DNA from: Geodermatophilus sp. TF02-6
GTDB lineage: Bacteria; Actinomycetota; Actinomycetes; Mycobacteriales; Geodermatophilaceae
NCBI RefSeq assembly: GCF_003319115.1
Contig: NZ_QOHF01000020.1
Coordinates: forward strand, 23,580-87,579
Direction: 5' to 3'
Length of the DNA: 64,000 nt
Positions 60,878 through 64,000 of the stretch are shown here, piece by piece (position 1 is the first letter of the stretch; each line of letters opens with the position of its first letter). Position numbers and translations under genes: made by a program. The notes beneath the pieces are model-generated. The model was not told the origin of the DNA, did no database searches, and saw only the letters and a list, made by a program, of their open reading frames with translations.

Positions 60878-60921
60878 CCCTCCCCGGGAGGTGGGGCCGT
60901 GGGAGGCAGGGGGGTCCTTTC
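60878..60921 (-). repeat. Dispersed GAAGGACCCC-type element, locus 8 (partial)
   Basis: CTCCCCGGGAGGTGGGGCCG then GGCAGGGGGGTCCTTTCT reaches the stop of the small zinc protein gene at 60922. It is a half-element on the 3' side of a minus-strand gene, upstream of the PilZ gene. Confidence 0.6.
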
Positions 60922-61158
60922 TCAGGCCGAGTCGCGGACCGGGGTGTCGCCGTGGACGTGCCGGGCGCAGTGCGCGCAGCAGTAGAAGTGGCCCTCGACG
61001 ACGACGCCGTGGCCGATGACCTTGCACCCGCAGTGCTCGCAGACCGGGGCCATCCGGTGGATGGCGCACTCGAAGCTGTCGAAGGTGTGCCGCGCCCCCT
61101 GGGCGACCACCTCGAAGCTCATGTCGTAGTCGTTGCCGCAGACCTCGCAGACCGCCAT
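60922..61158 (-). CDS. Small Cys/His-rich zinc-binding protein
   Basis: 78 residues. CEVCGNDYDMSFEV, FDSFECAIHRMAPVCEHCGC and HFYCCAHCARH give nine Cys and several His, enough for two zinc sites. Proteins of this type are common in actinobacteria, sometimes labelled metallothionein-like, with a conserved HTFDSFECAIH block; no function is established. ATG 61158 follows GAGGAGGAG. It is alone between the NYN gene and the PilZ gene, on the same strand. Confidence 0.82.
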   Translation of the reverse strand: MAVCEVCGNDYDMSFEVVAQGARHTFDSFECAIHRMAPVCEHCGCKVIGHGVVVEGHFYCCAHCARHVHGDTPVRDSA

Positions 61159-61226
61159 GGCTCCTCCTCGTCGTCCGGCGGTCGGATCCTCCCCCGGAGC
61201 GGTCCCCGGGACACCGGCGTCCGGCG

Positions 61227-61931
61227 TCAGCCGTTGCGGCGGAGGTAGGAGGAGACGAACTCCCGCAGGTTGCGGGTGGGCCGCAGCCACGCGCCGTCCG
61301 GCGGCAGGGCGTCCAGCCGCACCCGGTCGAGGGGCGCGGCGAAGGCGCCGGGCACGTCCTCGATGTCGATGAACTCCAGCAGCTCGGAGCCGATGGCGTA
61401 GCCGGCGACCTCGCTGAACGCGACGACGACGACCTGCGTGCCGGTGCGGGCCAGCTCCTCCAGCGGCTCGGCGAAGTTGCGCCCGTCGCCGGAGAACACC
61501 ACCAGCCGGCGCAGCCGGTGGCTGTACCGGCGGACCTCGATGTGGTCGATCATGGCCTGGTCGATGTCGTCGTCCGGCTGGGTCTTGGGCCGGGCGAAGA
61601 CGGCGTAGCCGAAGCCGCGCAGCGCCTCCACCCAGCCGCGCATGCCGCCGACCACCGGCGGGATGTTGGCGAAGACGCAGGCCTCCACCTCCGGCGCGTC
61701 GGACGCCGGGTCACCCCCCGCCGCACCCCCGCCGGCGCCCTCGACGAACCAGGCGGCGATCGCGTCGAAGCGGGGCCGCGACGCCGCGGTGGGCCGGGCG
61801 CCGATCACCGTCGACAGGGTCATGTCGATGTTGGGTGCGTCCCAGATGAGCAGGTCCAGCGCCGGGCGGCCCCGGCCCTCCAGGAGATCGGCGTCGAGGG
61901 CCGTCTCCGCGGCCGTGTCCAGGTCCGTCAC
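61227..61931 (-). CDS. NYN-domain (LabA/PIN-like) protein
   Basis: About 234 residues. The PIN-like acidic sites appear in LLIWDAPNIDMTLSTVIG, KTQPDDDIDQAMIDHIEVRR and VFSGDGRNFAEPLEELARTG, so a metal-dependent RNase is likely. The C-terminal LREFVSSYLRRNG is a conserved actinobacterial tail. GTG 61931 opens the homologous part; GTG 62060 would add an Arg/Pro-rich 43-residue extension and cannot be excluded. Widespread conserved actinobacterial family without known target. Confidence 0.82.
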   Translation of the reverse strand: MTDLDTAAETALDADLLEGRGRPALDLLIWDAPNIDMTLSTVIGARPTAASRPRFDAIAAWFVEGAGGGAAGGDPASDAPEVEACVFANIPPVVGGMRGWVEALRGFGYAVFARPKTQPDDDIDQAMIDHIEVRRYSHRLRRLVVFSGDGRNFAEPLEELARTGTQVVVVAFSEVAGYAIGSELLEFIDIEDVPGAFAAPLDRVRLDALPPDGAWLRPTRNLREFVSSYLRRNG

Positions 61932-62130
61932 GGGGGCAGTCTGCCGGGTCGGCTGCGGCGCGGGGGACGGCGCACCCGCCGGGCGCGGCGGACCGGCCGG
62001 TGCGGTCGCCCGGCGGGACACCCGCCGGCGCAGCCGGCTGGCCCGCTCCGCGCCGCTCACCGCCCGCGGCTCTCAGCGCCGGCGCCGCGCACGTCGGGGG
62101 AGCAGGCGAGGGTGATCACACGGATGCGGT

Positions 62131-63750
62131 TCAGCTGGGCCGGACGTGGGCCCGGTCGACCAGCGCGCGGACCGGCGTCCCGGCCGGGAGGGTGCCGAGC
62201 ACCGCACCCCAGTCGCCGCCCAGCCGGGTGGCGCAGAACGTCTCGGCGACCTCCGCCGGCGCGTGCCGCAGCAGCAGCGAGGCCTGCAGGCAGAGGGCGA
62301 GCAGGCCGGCGATGCGGCGGGCACGGGTCGCGAGGCCCTCGGGGTCGGCCAGCTCGGCGGTCAGCCGGCCGACCGCGGCGTCGAGCCGGTCGTCGGCTCC
62401 TCGGGCGAGGTCGATCTCGGCGCGGACGGCGGCGAGGGACTGCGAGGAGCGGCCCATCGCCCGCAGCACGTCGAGGGCGATGACGTTGCCCGAGCCCTCC
62501 CAGATGGAGTTCAACGGCGCCTGCCGGTACAGCCGGGGCAGGCCGGAGTCCTCGACGTAGCCGTTGCCGCCGAGCACCTCGAGCGCCTCGGCGACCGCCG
62601 TCGGCGTCCGCTTGCACACCCAGAACTTGGCGGCCGCCCCGGCCAGCCGGAGGAAGTCGCCCTCCCCGGCGTCGACGGCGGCGGCCAGCCGGACCGCCAG
62701 CGCGGTGGCCGCCTCGCTCTCCACGGCGAGGTCGGCGAGGACGTTCTGCATGAGCGGCTGGTCGGCCAGCAGCGCGCCGAAGGCCCGGCGGTGGCGGGCG
62801 TGGTGGACGGCCTGGGTGAGCGCGGCCCGCACGGTCGCCGCCGAGCCGAGGACGCAGTCCAGGCGGGTCGTGTTGACCATCTCGATGATCGTCGGGACGC
62901 CGCGGCCGGGCTCCCCCACCAGCCAGCCCGTCGTCCCCTCGAACTCGACCTCGCTCGAGGCGTTGGCGCGGTCGCCGAGCTTGTCCTTGAGCCGCTGCAG
63001 CCGGAAGACGTTGCGGGTGCCATCGGGCAGCACCCGGGGCATGAGGAAGCAGGAGACGCCCTCGGGCAGCTGGGCCAGGACCAGGAACAGGTCGCTCATG
63101 GGGGCGCTGGTGAACCACTTGTGGCCGGTCAGCGCGTACGTCCCGTCGTCCTGGGGGACGGCGCGGGTGGTGTTGGCCCGGACGTCGGAGCCGCCCTGCT
63201 TCTCGGTCATCCCCATGCCGGCGACCAGGCCGCGCTTGCCGGTCGGCTCGGCGAGCCCGAACTCGTAGGCGGTCGCGGTGAGACCGGGTTCGTAGCGGGC
63301 GGCGAGCTCGGGGGCGGCCCGCAGCGCGGGGACGACGGCGTAGGTCATGGTCACCGGGCAGGCGTGGCCCATCTCGACCTGGGTCCAGCCGAGGTAGCCG
63401 ACGGCGCGGCGGACGTGCGGGTGGGGGTCCGGAGAGGTCCACGGCGCGCCGGCCAGGCCGTGCTCGACGGCGGTGCGCATGAGCTCGTGCCAGGCGGGGT
63501 GGAACTCGACCTCGTCGACGCGGTGGCCGTAGCGGTCGTGGGTCCTCAGGCGCGGCGGGTTCTCGTTCGCCAGCCGGCCCCACTCCTGCGCCTGCTCGCT
63601 GCCGGCCAGCGCGCCGAGCGCCTTGAGCGAGTCGAGGGTGGCGGCGTCGGCGTGCCGGACGCAGGCCTCGGCCAGCGCGGCGTCCCCCGCGATGGGGTCG
63701 TGGCCGGTCAGCGGCGGGACCTGGTTGGTGACCTCGTGGGTGACGCCCAT
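62131..63750 (-). CDS. AidB-like acyl-CoA dehydrogenase
   Basis: 539 residues, the length of E. coli AidB. Hallmarks are TNQVPPLTGHDPIAGDAALA at the N-terminus, GMGMTEKQGGSDVRANTTRA (flavin region), GHKWFTSAPMSD, and LGGNGYVEDSGLPRLYRQAP plus NSIWEGSGNVIALDVLRAMG near the end. AidB-type proteins are FAD enzymes linked to alkylation stress and bind DNA in E. coli. ATG 63750 is preceded by TACGGT with a 6-base gap on the minus strand, so the mRNA is probably leaderless. A 92-bp tandem repeat lies just upstream. Confidence 0.92.
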   Translation of the reverse strand: MGVTHEVTNQVPPLTGHDPIAGDAALAEACVRHADAATLDSLKALGALAGSEQAQEWGRLANENPPRLRTHDRYGHRVDEVEFHPAWHELMRTAVEHGLAGAPWTSPDPHPHVRRAVGYLGWTQVEMGHACPVTMTYAVVPALRAAPELAARYEPGLTATAYEFGLAEPTGKRGLVAGMGMTEKQGGSDVRANTTRAVPQDDGTYALTGHKWFTSAPMSDLFLVLAQLPEGVSCFLMPRVLPDGTRNVFRLQRLKDKLGDRANASSEVEFEGTTGWLVGEPGRGVPTIIEMVNTTRLDCVLGSAATVRAALTQAVHHARHRRAFGALLADQPLMQNVLADLAVESEAATALAVRLAAAVDAGEGDFLRLAGAAAKFWVCKRTPTAVAEALEVLGGNGYVEDSGLPRLYRQAPLNSIWEGSGNVIALDVLRAMGRSSQSLAAVRAEIDLARGADDRLDAAVGRLTAELADPEGLATRARRIAGLLALCLQASLLLRHAPAEVAETFCATRLGGDWGAVLGTLPAGTPVRALVDRAHVRPS

Positions 63751-63790
63751 GACGGCACCGTACGGCTGTTTCACCGTCGTCCTACCGGAC

Positions 63791-64000
63791 GACACCGCGA
63801 CCACCTGCCGTCCCCGACCCGCGCCGAGCCCTCCACACCCGTTCCTGCTCGGGGAGCCTCCGGCCCCCGCTCCCAGGAACCCGACACCGCGACCACCTGC
63901 CGTCCCCGACCCGCGCCGAGCCCTCCACACCCGTTCCTGCTCGGGGAGCCTCCGGCCCCCGCTCCCAGGAACCCGACACCGCGACCACCTGCCGTCCCCG
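63791..64000. repeat. 92-bp tandem repeat array, continues beyond the window
   Basis: Two full units (63791-63882, 63883-63974) and the first 26 bases of a third are identical. Each unit contains a hairpin with outer arms GTTCCTG/CAGGAAC and inner arms GGGAG/CTCCC. The unit length is not a multiple of three and the whole sequence is identical between copies, so it is not coding and not CRISPR. It lies directly upstream of the AidB-like gene. Confidence 0.9.

Noticed and set aside
63782..63988. Minus-strand 68-codon frame across the tandem repeats
   Set aside because: The 92-bp unit is not a multiple of three, so each copy is read in a different frame, yet the DNA copies are identical; selection is not on a protein.
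63791..64000. CRISPR array
   Set aside because: The copies are contiguous 92-bp units with no unique spacers and no cas genes nearby.

Overview
The window is chromosomal DNA from a very high-GC actinobacterium. GTG starts and GTGA/ATGA start-stop overlaps are frequent, and the gene content includes a DUF574 methyltransferase, SpoIIE-type phosphatases, a two-domain MerR regulator and Arg/Pro-rich proteins. Together these point to a soil or stone actinomycete, most likely Geodermatophilaceae (Blastococcus, Geodermatophilus or Modestobacter). That placement is an inference from gene style; no rRNA or tRNA gene was seen. Around 58 intact protein genes are supported, plus a few gene remnants.

Layout. 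1-2.5 kb: end of a molybdo-hydroxylase-like gene, a CoxG-like protein, then a secreted transglycosylase behind a c-di-AMP riboswitch. 2.5-9.7 kb: flavin monooxygenase, DUF1707 protein, two GGDEF proteins, an AlkZ-like winged-helix protein and a DUF574 methyltransferase. 9.8-18.4 kb: hydantoinase A/B pair, membrane protein, two-component pair, MmyB-type regulator with a divergent membrane protein. 18.4-21.9 kb: small proteins, ATP-dependent DNA ligase, NmrA-MarR pair. 21.9-28.1 kb: a MEDS-ATPase protein and a 1717-residue sensor that combines a hybrid histidine kinase with phosphatase, kinase and STAS modules of a sigma-factor partner switch. 28.1-29 kb is decayed. 29-38.6 kb: hydrolases, MerR regulator, rRNA methyltransferase, MsrA, oxidoreductase, small membrane proteins, ACC deaminase with its GntR regulator, rhodanese, VOC protein. 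38.7-42.2 kb: PLP decarboxylase, Mut7-C protein, NRAMP transporter. 42.4-47.8 kb: thiamine region (two TenA proteins facing TPP riboswitch-cytX-thiO-thiS-thiG-thiE). 48.1-56.7 kb: two orphan RsbW-like ATPases, a PAS-GAF-PP2C phosphatase, an unknown Pro/Arg-rich protein, an APC permease and a nucleoside hydrolase. 56.7-64 kb: two dynamin-like GTPases, a PilZ protein, small zinc protein, NYN protein, AidB-like acyl-CoA dehydrogenase and a 92-bp tandem repeat running off the end.

Themes. Second-messenger signalling is dense: c-di-GMP makers and breakers, a PilZ receptor, and c-di-AMP sensing by RNA. So is partner-switch signalling: two SpoIIE phosphatases, one MEDS-ATPase and two stand-alone ATPases, with no sigma factor gene in the window.

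The most unusual non-coding content is two families of dispersed palindromic elements at gene 3' ends. Eight loci carry a GAAGGACCCC-type element and three carry a GGAAGCGATAC palindrome, mostly between convergent genes. At two sites (a GDSL hydrolase and a GAF-type gene) a reading frame is cut short exactly where a GGACCCC element begins, suggesting that these elements move or mediate deletions as well as possibly terminating transcription.
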